From: Actinomycetota bacterium
GTDB taxonomy: Bacteria; Actinomycetota; Acidimicrobiia; Acidimicrobiales; Poriferisodaliceae
NCBI GenBank assembly: GCA_002731665.1
Contig: PCCJ01000055.1
Coordinates: 1 to 7,788 of the forward strand
Direction: 5' to 3'
DNA length: 7,788 bases
Under the pieces are notes generated by a model. The model ran no database searches. It saw nothing but the letters and a program-made list of their open reading frames with translations, and was not told the DNA's origin. Every line of letters begins with the position of its first letter. Positions within the stretch are counted from its first letter, which is position 1. Positions 1 through 5,817 of this stretch are shown one piece after another. A program made the position numbers and the translations under genes.

Positions 1-430
1 CCCCAGTGGACTTTCTTACGTCTTCAAAATACAAAATATTTTTATTAGTTTTTGCTAGCTCCCTGAAACCGAGTGCAGGCCCACCTGCTATCGAATCTCC
101 TCCCACATAGATACGTAATGGCCTAGCTAGAGTTGCTTTCGGGAGCACCGAATAATGATTCTCTCTAGTCCAATAATAATAAAGCTCTTCGGAACCAAGA
201 TTTAGACCAGCGCTCAGATCCGGCCATCTAATATCAGGAGCGCTCCAGCTTCGGGCAGCTGCGGTAAACCCAAACATATTATTCTCGCCGTTAATCGACT
301 CCCTCATATCCGCAGCTAAGTACGGATTACCTTGAGTTACTGTGTCTCCTCTAAATGCTGCAACAGAGCCCACTAGCCCAAAAGCACCTAACGACAGAGC
401 AGCTGAAAGCCAAAGAATTTTAAGTCTCAA
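1..430 (-). CDS. exported SGNH/GDSL-family hydrolase-like protein (3' end beyond window)
   Basis: Translating the minus strand from a TTG at 430 gives 143 codons without a stop, running off the left edge. The first 25 residues look like a signal peptide: basic start MRLK, hydrophobic core, then a plausible cleavage after GSVAA. Residues 107-116 read IYVGGDSIAG, with Gly-Asp-Ser at 111-113, the nucleophile block of SGNH/GDSL esterases. The other catalytic blocks would lie beyond the edge. The start is well constrained: an in-frame TGA lies only two codons upstream, and no ATG occurs until codon 42, past the signal peptide. The TTG overlaps the upstream gene's stop (TTGA, 4-nt overlap), implying co-transcription and probable translational coupling. 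Only a weak GGTGGG stretch precedes it. Following an MBOAT gene and another SGNH gene, it probably acts outside the membrane on an acylated glycan. The substrate, and whether it is a transferase or an esterase, cannot be told. The SGNH call is fairly safe; the precise family is not. Confidence 0.8.
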   Translation of the reverse strand, partial: MRLKILWLSAALSLGAFGLVGSVAAFRGDTVTQGNPYLAADMRESINGENNMFGFTAAARSWSAPDIRWPDLSAGLNLGSEELYYYWTRENHYSVLPKATLARPLRIYVGGDSIAGGPALGFRELAKTNKNILYFEDVRKSTG

Positions 431-1530
431 GACGTTTCAGGCCCACCGCTTAGATCAACGATTTTTCCAAGTTCATTCATTAAATATCGAGACAGTCGCT
501 GCCCACCGAAAGAGCTCAAATGTACGCCATCGCTAAGGCGAGCATCAACAGTCTGTCCGTCATTAGAAGCTAAATACTTTGAATATTCGCCATTTTCGTC
601 GCTAAAAAGCTCAGATATTTTAACAAAATAAACCTGCTCTCTCTTAAGCGCTTCTTTTTCGTAAATCAAATTTAGCCGCTTCATTTTGTCATCAAAGGCT
701 TCTGACTTCATCGGCGGTTGGGGAACCCACATCACCAACCGGTTCGAACCTTTTGATACAAGATCCATGATCTCCCCGACCCTTCGCGAATACTCTTCTA
801 TCCACTCATTGCTGAAGGTCTCGTACCATGCTGTCGGCGGCACAAACATAGATTGGCCATCATTCCCCCCAAACATCATCACCACTACATCCGGATCCTC
901 ATCTTGCATTATTTCTGTCACACGAGTTGGCCAGTCATAAAAATCAGGGCGAACAAGACCACTAGATAAAACCGATTCCGACTCTGCTTCAATCACATCC
1001 GAAGACTCAGCATAAGCAACTAATGTCTCACCAAAAAATTGAACCATCGAATCACCTAAGATCCAGAGTTTCAAACGGTTAGAAGAGCTCGGGCCGGGCG
1101 AAACTTCAGGATCCGCAGAGAGATTGTCAGCTTCATCCAACACCCCGATTTGCTCTGAGCCATTGCTGTCAGAATTTAATTTTTCTGTGTTAAGTCCTTG
1201 AGAGTGAATGGCTGACTCCTCGACTACCACGCTTTCGAAGTCTTCGTCTGGCAATTTGCCTAGAGGCTGACCAGTTTTCTCACCTCGTAGTAGACCATCT
1301 ATTAGTTCTTGCGGTCTAGTCAAACCGAGACTTCCCGCTACCTTCTCTATCGGCGTCCACAAAGCGATCGAAAGAGTCCGATCTCTTCCTAGGGGTTTGG
1401 ACTGAGCTTCTTCCAACAAAATTTTAGAATTAAGAAATGAAGCAAGCAGCAAGCCCAAGAGACCCCAAGCTAATACCTTACCCGCCGGTGTACCGAGTTT
1501 TTCGGGTTGTTCTTGAGACACATCTACCAT
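427..1530 (-). CDS. membrane-anchored SGNH hydrolase, DUF459-like
   Basis: This 367-residue protein has a short polar N-terminus, one hydrophobic segment (about 18-35) that could be a signal anchor, a stretch at 46-83 resembling the pre-domain region of actinobacterial DUF459 proteins, and an acidic, Ser/Asn-rich linker of low complexity (about 92-150). A complete SGNH domain follows (152-357). The catalytic blocks are all visible: GDS at 159-161 with nucleophile Ser161, a Gly191 candidate for block II, GGND at 221-224 with Asn223, and DGVH at 334-337 with Asp334 and His337. The domain should therefore be an active esterase or acyltransferase facing outside the membrane. The ATG is the first start after an in-frame stop. 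No Shine-Dalgarno is seen, but the gene lies 24 nt after the MBOAT stop and is probably translated from the same message. The pairing recalls the MBOAT plus SGNH partners of alginate and peptidoglycan O-acetylation, so surface glycan O-acylation is the inferred role. A pure deacylase is the main alternative. Confidence 0.88.
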   Translation of the reverse strand: MVDVSQEQPEKLGTPAGKVLAWGLLGLLLASFLNSKILLEEAQSKPLGRDRTLSIALWTPIEKVAGSLGLTRPQELIDGLLRGEKTGQPLGKLPDEDFESVVVEESAIHSQGLNTEKLNSDSNGSEQIGVLDEADNLSADPEVSPGPSSSNRLKLWILGDSMVQFFGETLVAYAESSDVIEAESESVLSSGLVRPDFYDWPTRVTEIMQDEDPDVVVMMFGGNDGQSMFVPPTAWYETFSNEWIEEYSRRVGEIMDLVSKGSNRLVMWVPQPPMKSEAFDDKMKRLNLIYEKEALKREQVYFVKISELFSDENGEYSKYLASNDGQTVDARLSDGVHLSSFGGQRLSRYLMNELGKIVDLSGGPETS

Positions 1531-1554
1531 CGTTACATTTAGTTTTTCGTCATA

Positions 1555-2988
1555 TCAGAATTGGAAATATATAAACGGAGCAACACCATCAGGGCCCAAC
1601 CAGTCAATGAATACAAGGCCCAAGGCAAAGAGTAAGGCCTGAGTTGGAGCACTTACTTCATTCGTCTTCGCCTGGAAAACCTCTCTTACCTCTTTAGAAA
1701 CAAATTGCATTCCAATGGCTCCGAGGATCACTAACAACAAGGTACTTGTAACTAGGTCAGTACCGAACCTGAAGGAGAAAAGTCCGCCGAGCATAGTTAG
1801 CGCATCACCTACTGATGGGGCCCTAAAAAAAATCCAAGCTAGGCATACAACGTGAAAAGTTGTCATCCAACGAATCAGAGACCAGATCCGAGGGGAAAAA
1901 GGGTTTCTTATCTGAGACTCATTAATCCGTTCACTAACAATGCGCTCTACAACAAGTGCTAGCCCATGGATTAAGCCCCAGACTAAAAAAGTTCCTTTGT
2001 TCCCATGCCATAGACCACCCAAAATCATGGTAAGCATCAAGTTTGCATATAACCTTCTTCTCGTTCCCCTGCTACCTCCTAGCGGTATGTACAAATAATC
2101 TCGGAGCCATGCGGACAGCGTTATATGCCAACGATGCCAAAAGTCTTGCAGTGACTTAGCTCTATATGGAGAATCAAAATTTTGTGGGAATCTAAAGCCC
2201 AGAAGCAACGCTACTCCTATGGCGATATCTGTATAGCCCGAGAAATCTGCATAGATTTGAATTGCATAAGCGTAGACGCCGACCATAATGTCCGTCGAGC
2301 TATAGCTCGACGGGTTGGCAAAAACATCCTGAACAATAACGTCTGCCAAGTAGCTAGAAATAACAACTTTTTTGAATAAACCACCAAGGATTAGACGATA
2401 CGCAGTTGCAGATTGAAGGTATCGAGGATCTGAACGAGTAGACATTTGAGGTGCCATTTCAGAGGCGCGTACAATCGGCCCGGCAACAAGCTGGGGGAAA
2501 AATGATAAGTAAACAGCGAAGTCCAATAAGGGCAGCGGCTCTATATCCTCTCTACCTACGTCAATCACGTAGCTGATAGCTTGAAAAGTAAAGAAAGAAA
2601 TACCGATTGGTAATGTCAGGTCTAACAAAGGCAGACCTATATCAAAACCAACTTGATTCAAGCGATTAGAAATTTCTAGAACAAAAAAATCGTAGTACTT
2701 GTAAACACCGAGAAGACTTAGGTTCGCTATAACAGCAGTTTGCATCCAACGGCGAGCTAAAAAATTTTCAAGTTTTGCACTTTCGTCACTTATTTTCTTA
2801 GCGCAAAACCAGTTGATTGTGATCGAGGTACCAAGTAAGAAAACAAATCGCCAATTCCACCAGCCATAAAAAACTAGGCTGGCAGCGAGGATGACCATTT
2901 TCCACAAAAACGGCTTTTGACGAGTCATCCAATTTAGGACGAACACGATTACAAAAAATATTAGGAAAGTAAAAGTTGGGAACAACAT
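1555..2988 (-). CDS. MBOAT family O-acyltransferase (AlgI/DltB-like)
   Basis: A 477-residue multi-spanning membrane protein of normal length for the bacterial AlgI/DltB branch of the MBOAT family. These enzymes move an acyl group, usually acetyl, from a cytoplasmic donor to the outer face of the membrane for attachment to a polymer. Family hallmarks appear in order: an N-terminal hydrophobic pair with FYGWWNWRF (40-48), LPIGISFFTFQAISY (126-140), FFPQLVAGPIVR (163-174), ADFSGYTDIAIG (247-258), WHRWHITLSAWLRDYLYIPLGG (284-305), GGLWHG (324-329) with the presumed catalytic His328, and the typical C-terminal FIYFQF. The ATG is the only good start, with an in-frame TGA three codons before it. It is first in a probable three-gene operon with two SGNH proteins that would be its extracytoplasmic partners. 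A promoter-like TTGACA box lies just upstream. A 22-bp perfect palindrome falls within codons 226-232. The polymer acylated is unknown; teichoic acid, exopolysaccharide and arabinogalactan-like glycans are all possible. Confidence 0.95.
   Translation of the reverse strand: MLFPTFTFLIFFVIVFVLNWMTRQKPFLWKMVILAASLVFYGWWNWRFVFLLGTSITINWFCAKKISDESAKLENFLARRWMQTAVIANLSLLGVYKYYDFFVLEISNRLNQVGFDIGLPLLDLTLPIGISFFTFQAISYVIDVGREDIEPLPLLDFAVYLSFFPQLVAGPIVRASEMAPQMSTRSDPRYLQSATAYRLILGGLFKKVVISSYLADVIVQDVFANPSSYSSTDIMVGVYAYAIQIYADFSGYTDIAIGVALLLGFRFPQNFDSPYRAKSLQDFWHRWHITLSAWLRDYLYIPLGGSRGTRRRLYANLMLTMILGGLWHGNKGTFLVWGLIHGLALVVERIVSERINESQIRNPFSPRIWSLIRWMTTFHVVCLAWIFFRAPSVGDALTMLGGLFSFRFGTDLVTSTLLLVILGAIGMQFVSKEVREVFQAKTNEVSAPTQALLFALGLVFIDWLGPDGVAPFIYFQF
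2292..2313. repeat. 22-bp perfect palindrome inside the MBOAT gene
   Basis: The two strands read identically over 22 bp. As RNA it would fold into a 9-bp stem (arms CCGTCGAGC / GCTCGACGG) closed by a TATA tetraloop, mostly G:C. It encodes Pro-Ser-Ser-Tyr-Ser-Ser-Thr (residues 226-232) in the MBOAT protein, a loop where relatives have similar residues, so it does not look inserted. Neither strand has a T-run after it, which argues against an intrinsic terminator. The function is unknown; chance is possible but unlikely for this length. Confidence 0.9.
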
Positions 2989-3056
2989 AGTGGAATTTCA
3001 GATAGTCGCAGGCAAAGTTACCTGTCAATCAACGAAAATCAGGCACCATATTAATT
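2989..3056. promoter_or_regulatory. divergent intergenic region between MBOAT and mutase genes
   Basis: This 68-bp gap must hold the start signals for both head-to-head genes. The minus-strand promoter candidate occupies its left half. For the plus-strand mutase gene I see only an AT-rich CATATTAATT immediately before the ATG; it is too close to serve as an ordinary -10 for that start, and no Shine-Dalgarno is present. A short CAGG/CCTG inverted pair (3009-3024) overlaps the -35 box but is too short to call an operator. Confidence 0.4.
2999..3028 (-). promoter_or_regulatory. putative promoter for the MBOAT-SGNH operon
   Basis: On the minus strand a perfect TTGACA (-35, positions 3028-3023) is followed after 18 bp by TATCTG (-10-like, 3004-2999). 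Only ten bases separate the latter from the MBOAT ATG at 2988. Transcription starting about 7 nt beyond the -10 would give a leader of only a few bases, which fits the absence of a Shine-Dalgarno there. The -35 is strong; the -10 is a weak match, so the call is tentative. Confidence 0.45.
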
Positions 3057-4712
3057 ATGACGGAACTTTCCGCTACAACCTCAGAGGTCATAGACCGTTG
3101 GATTGATGCTGACCCAGACCCATTAACGGCTAATCACATTGAAACACTCCGTTCTGACAGTGAAGGTTTCGATAGAGCATTCGGACAGCCACTGAGATTT
3201 GGAACCGCAGGATTACGAGGGAAAATGGGCCCAGGACCCGGTTCTATGAATCGGTTAGTCATGAGAGTCGCCGCAAAAGCAATTGCTAATCAACTTATAG
3301 CCGATGGCCTTGCTCAAAAGGGAATAGTTATTGGCTACGATGCTCGAATCCAATCAGACTTGTACGCACTAGATGCTGCGAGAATTTTTCAATCGATGAG
3401 TATCGAGTGCTTACTGGTAGACGGGCCGATACCGACGCCAGTTCTGGCTCGGTTAGTCGCTAGTCGCGCATCTGGAGCAGGCCTAATGGTCACCGCGAGT
3501 CACAACCCGAGATCTGATAATGGATGCAAACTGTACTGGTCAGATGGCTTGCAAATCCGACCGCCCCTCGACCAAAAAATCCAACGGTTAATGGACTTTC
3601 GCAATTTACCTAGGTCGAACGAGCTTGCGATTCCAGAGCTAGTGAAGAAGATAGAAGCAAGAGTAGCGATTTCAGAATATTTAGGAGGAGTAATAGAAAG
3701 AAGAGCTCACTCACCGGAACCCTTAGAATTTGTTTATACACCGCTTTGTGGTGTCGGAGCTGAGACTTTTGAGCTTGCATTTGCTGTAGCTGGCCTGACA
3801 CCACCAATTATTGTTCCATCTCAACGGGAACCCGATGGGACGTTTCCTAATCTTCCCTTTCCAAATCCCGAAGAAACCGGAACGCTCGACGAGGCTTTCG
3901 TTACTGCAAACCATCATAATCTTGACTTGATTTTAGCAAATGACCCTGACGCTGATCGGCTCGGGGTCGCTATTCGAGATAAGAACAAGTGGCGTCAACT
4001 AACCGGAGATGAAATAGGTTTATTGCTTTGCGATTTTCGCTCACGTGAAACCAACGGTGCAAACCGAATTACTGCAAGCAGTATCGTTTCTTCTGATGCC
4101 GTCGCAGCTCTATGCAAAACACGAGACATAGAACACAAAAGAACGTTGACCGGCTTCAAATGGATAATGCTTCCTGTAATTGAAGAGCCTAACAAACAAT
4201 GGATTTTTGGTTATGAGGAAGCGTTAGGGTATTCGGTCAATGATTTAGTTCTAGACAAAGATGGCATTGCAGCCGCCGTCGAATTCGTCCGAATGGCAGC
4301 TGGATTAAAATCAAATGGCTCGGGGCTGATTCAACGAATGGATGAACTAGCGTTAGAAATCGGAGTTTTCGAGAGCACACAGTTAAACATACGACTGCAA
4401 ACCGATGAGTCCGAGAGTCAAATGATCACCTTACGCTCTAATTTACCTGAGTCAATCGGCTCAGAAACTGTCACTTTTATGGATGACTACCTAAGTCACC
4501 AAGGTTTAGGTAACTCAGACCTTTTGGTATTTTCGACGAACTTAGGTTCACGTATCTGCATTAGACCGAGCGGCACAGAGTCAAAAATTAAGATCTATAT
4601 TGAGGTAAGGGATCTAAACGTTTCAACGACTAAAGACCTAGCAAAAGCGCGGCACCAGTGCAGAGAGAGACTAACTGCTATTGCCAATGATATTTCTTCT
4701 TGGTTCAACTAA
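3057..4712 (+). CDS. phospho-sugar mutase (PGM2/PmmB-type alpha-D-phosphohexomutase)
   Basis: A cytoplasmic enzyme of 551 residues that would interconvert 1-phospho and 6-phospho (or 5-phospho) sugars through a phosphoserine intermediate. All four family domains are represented: substrate-entry FGTAGLRGKMG (48-58), the active-site loop TASHNP with phospho-acceptor Ser148 (146-151), the metal-binding DPDADR (296-301), the sugar-specificity loop GYEEALGY (385-392) and the phosphate-binding RPSGTESK (503-510). A PDGTFPNLPFPNPE stretch (259-272) is also typical. Length and motifs match the PGM2/PgcA/actinobacterial PmmB branch rather than the shorter ManB/GlmM enzymes. The substrate could be glucose-, mannose- or ribose-phosphate; human PGM2 of this branch is a phosphopentomutase. 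The ATG gives a normal N-terminus, though without a Shine-Dalgarno. It is divergent from the acylation operon and convergent with the adenosine kinase-like gene. One oddity is Cys157 in DNGCKLY, where relatives usually have Tyr or another bulky residue. Confidence 0.94.
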   Translation: MTELSATTSEVIDRWIDADPDPLTANHIETLRSDSEGFDRAFGQPLRFGTAGLRGKMGPGPGSMNRLVMRVAAKAIANQLIADGLAQKGIVIGYDARIQSDLYALDAARIFQSMSIECLLVDGPIPTPVLARLVASRASGAGLMVTASHNPRSDNGCKLYWSDGLQIRPPLDQKIQRLMDFRNLPRSNELAIPELVKKIEARVAISEYLGGVIERRAHSPEPLEFVYTPLCGVGAETFELAFAVAGLTPPIIVPSQREPDGTFPNLPFPNPEETGTLDEAFVTANHHNLDLILANDPDADRLGVAIRDKNKWRQLTGDEIGLLLCDFRSRETNGANRITASSIVSSDAVAALCKTRDIEHKRTLTGFKWIMLPVIEEPNKQWIFGYEEALGYSVNDLVLDKDGIAAAVEFVRMAAGLKSNGSGLIQRMDELALEIGVFESTQLNIRLQTDESESQMITLRSNLPESIGSETVTFMDDYLSHQGLGNSDLLVFSTNLGSRICIRPSGTESKIKIYIEVRDLNVSTTKDLAKARHQCRERLTAIANDISSWFN

Positions 4713-4715
4713 TTC

Positions 4716-5744
4716 TCAAGCTAGTTCTCCTACTAGCTGCCTCAAATTCGTTTCAGGTCGAGGGCCCATATGTGATATCACTTCGCCTGCTGCAATCGCT
4801 CCAAGCTTGCCACATCTCTCAAGCGGATATCCTTGAGCAAGACCATATAGTAACCCTGCAGCATACAAATCGCCAGCGCCGGTTTTGTCGACAACTTCGC
4901 ACACATTTGCTGCCTCTAAGGACACAATCTCTGAATCACTTGCAATAACTGATCCTGTTGGGCCTTTAGTCACCGATGCTAGAGAAACAATACTTGTCGC
5001 TCTTTGTATAGCCAGACTGAGATCCTCAGTTTCAAACAGCGACAAAATTTCGTGGTCATTTGCCAGAAGAACATCGACATGGTCACTTATCAAATTAAGA
5101 AACGAATCACGATGGCGATCTACGCAAAATGAATCAGAAAGGGTCAAAGCGACTTTGGTATTCAAGTCAACAGCAGAAGCTGCTGCTTCCATAGCTTGTT
5201 TTGCCCAAGGTAAATCCCACAAGTACCCCTCCAAAAAAAGGATCTTAGCTCGTTGCACCAATCCTAGATCAACATCACTCGTGGTTAAACCGTTCGAAGC
5301 CCCCAGGAAAGTGTTTAAGGTCCGCTCACCGTCGGGAGTCACAAATATTAAGCATCTACCTGTTGAGTCCTCTCTTGGGGCACGCGGCGTGTTATAAAAA
5401 ATTTTGAGCTTGGCCATATCTTTCGCAAAAATATCTCCTAAATCATCATCAGCGACACGCCCGATAAACCCGGCCGAGCCACCTAGAGAACCAACTCCTA
5501 TCACAGTGTTGGCGGCAGATCCTCCTGAAACAGTTTTGCGCTCGGTTATCAAAGAATACAGCTCTGCTGACCTCTCACTATCTATAAGGTGCATAGCTCC
5601 TTTCGCGACGTTGATGCGTTCAAGAAATTCATTATTTTGATGAGATAGCACGTCAACGAGTGCGTTACCAAAACCTACGACGTCTAGCTGTTTGTCTGAT
5701 CTATCCTTGTCACCAGCGCTATTACCCACCGAACTCACTTTCAA
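4716..5744 (-). CDS. PfkB-family carbohydrate/nucleoside kinase, adenosine kinase-like
   Basis: About 342 residues, the usual length for a PfkB (ribokinase-fold) kinase. The features are DVVGFGNALVDVL at 21-33 (start strand and substrate Asp), the sugar-binding SGGSAANT (73-80), the NxxE motif at 229-232, and the C-terminal signature DKTGAGD (286-292) with catalytic base Asp292 and anion hole GAG. The tail LYAAGLLYGLAQGYPLERCGKL followed by AAGEVISHMGPRP is typical of bacterial proteins annotated as adenosine kinase, so adenosine + ATP to AMP is the favoured reaction in purine salvage; a sugar kinase is the alternative. The longest start is TTG at 5744, with GTG at 5738 or 5729 equally possible; there is no in-frame ATG near the beginning and no clear Shine-Dalgarno, so the first few residues are uncertain. 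The stop lies 3 nt from the mutase stop on the other strand, and the gene is divergent from the aminopeptidase. Confidence 0.92.
   Translation of the reverse strand: MKVSSVGNSAGDKDRSDKQLDVVGFGNALVDVLSHQNNEFLERINVAKGAMHLIDSERSAELYSLITERKTVSGGSAANTVIGVGSLGGSAGFIGRVADDDLGDIFAKDMAKLKIFYNTPRAPREDSTGRCLIFVTPDGERTLNTFLGASNGLTTSDVDLGLVQRAKILFLEGYLWDLPWAKQAMEAAASAVDLNTKVALTLSDSFCVDRHRDSFLNLISDHVDVLLANDHEILSLFETEDLSLAIQRATSIVSLASVTKGPTGSVIASDSEIVSLEAANVCEVVDKTGAGDLYAAGLLYGLAQGYPLERCGKLGAIAAGEVISHMGPRPETNLRQLVGELA
4719..4738. terminator. inverted repeat at the convergent gene ends (weak terminator candidate)
   Basis: A 7-bp perfect inverted repeat, AGCTAGT / ACTAGCT, with a 6-base loop (4726-4731). It begins 7 nt after the mutase stop and lies within the last codons of the kinase gene. 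The position suits a signal ending transcription from both sides, but the stem is short and not GC-rich and no T-run follows on either strand, so an ordinary intrinsic terminator is doubtful. Confidence 0.3.
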
Positions 5745-5817
5745 TTCAAAAAATAAAATCCATATCCATGCTCTACTCTAACGAGACATTAAATGATAGC
5801 CCGCTAGTGTCGAGCAG
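5745..5817. promoter_or_regulatory. divergent intergenic region between kinase and aminopeptidase genes
   Basis: A 73-bp gap that must carry promoters for both flanking genes. Its left part (5741-5760) is very AT-rich. TACTCT at 5774-5779 is a possible -10 for the aminopeptidase, but no convincing -35 accompanies it. On the minus strand only the AT tract stands out. No Shine-Dalgarno is visible before either gene beyond a weak GAG ahead of the GTG at 5818. The role is inferred from position only. Confidence 0.35.

Noticed and set aside
342..940. Plus-strand open frames of 64 and 84 codons over the SGNH genes
   Set aside because: Antisense to two genes with signal peptide and catalytic motifs; no family resemblance or start signals.
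2556..2572. 6-bp inverted repeat (CTACGT / ACGTAG) with a 5-base loop in the MBOAT gene
   Set aside because: Short enough to be expected by chance in a window this size, and not placed at any gene boundary.
2798..3028. 76-codon minus-strand frame overlapping the start of the MBOAT gene
   Set aside because: It overlaps the conserved first membrane segments in another frame and has no recognisable features. The MBOAT frame carries the family motifs.
3047..3056. AT-rich CATATTAATT directly before the mutase ATG as a -10 box
   Set aside because: Too close to the start codon: the predicted transcription start would fall inside the coding sequence, and no matching -35 is spaced correctly.
4885..5640. 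Long open frames (170 and 78 codons) on the plus strand opposite the kinase gene
   Set aside because: They lie wholly antisense to a clear PfkB gene with intact motifs. Their translations show no recognisable domain, and the openness is explained by the codon pattern of the real gene.
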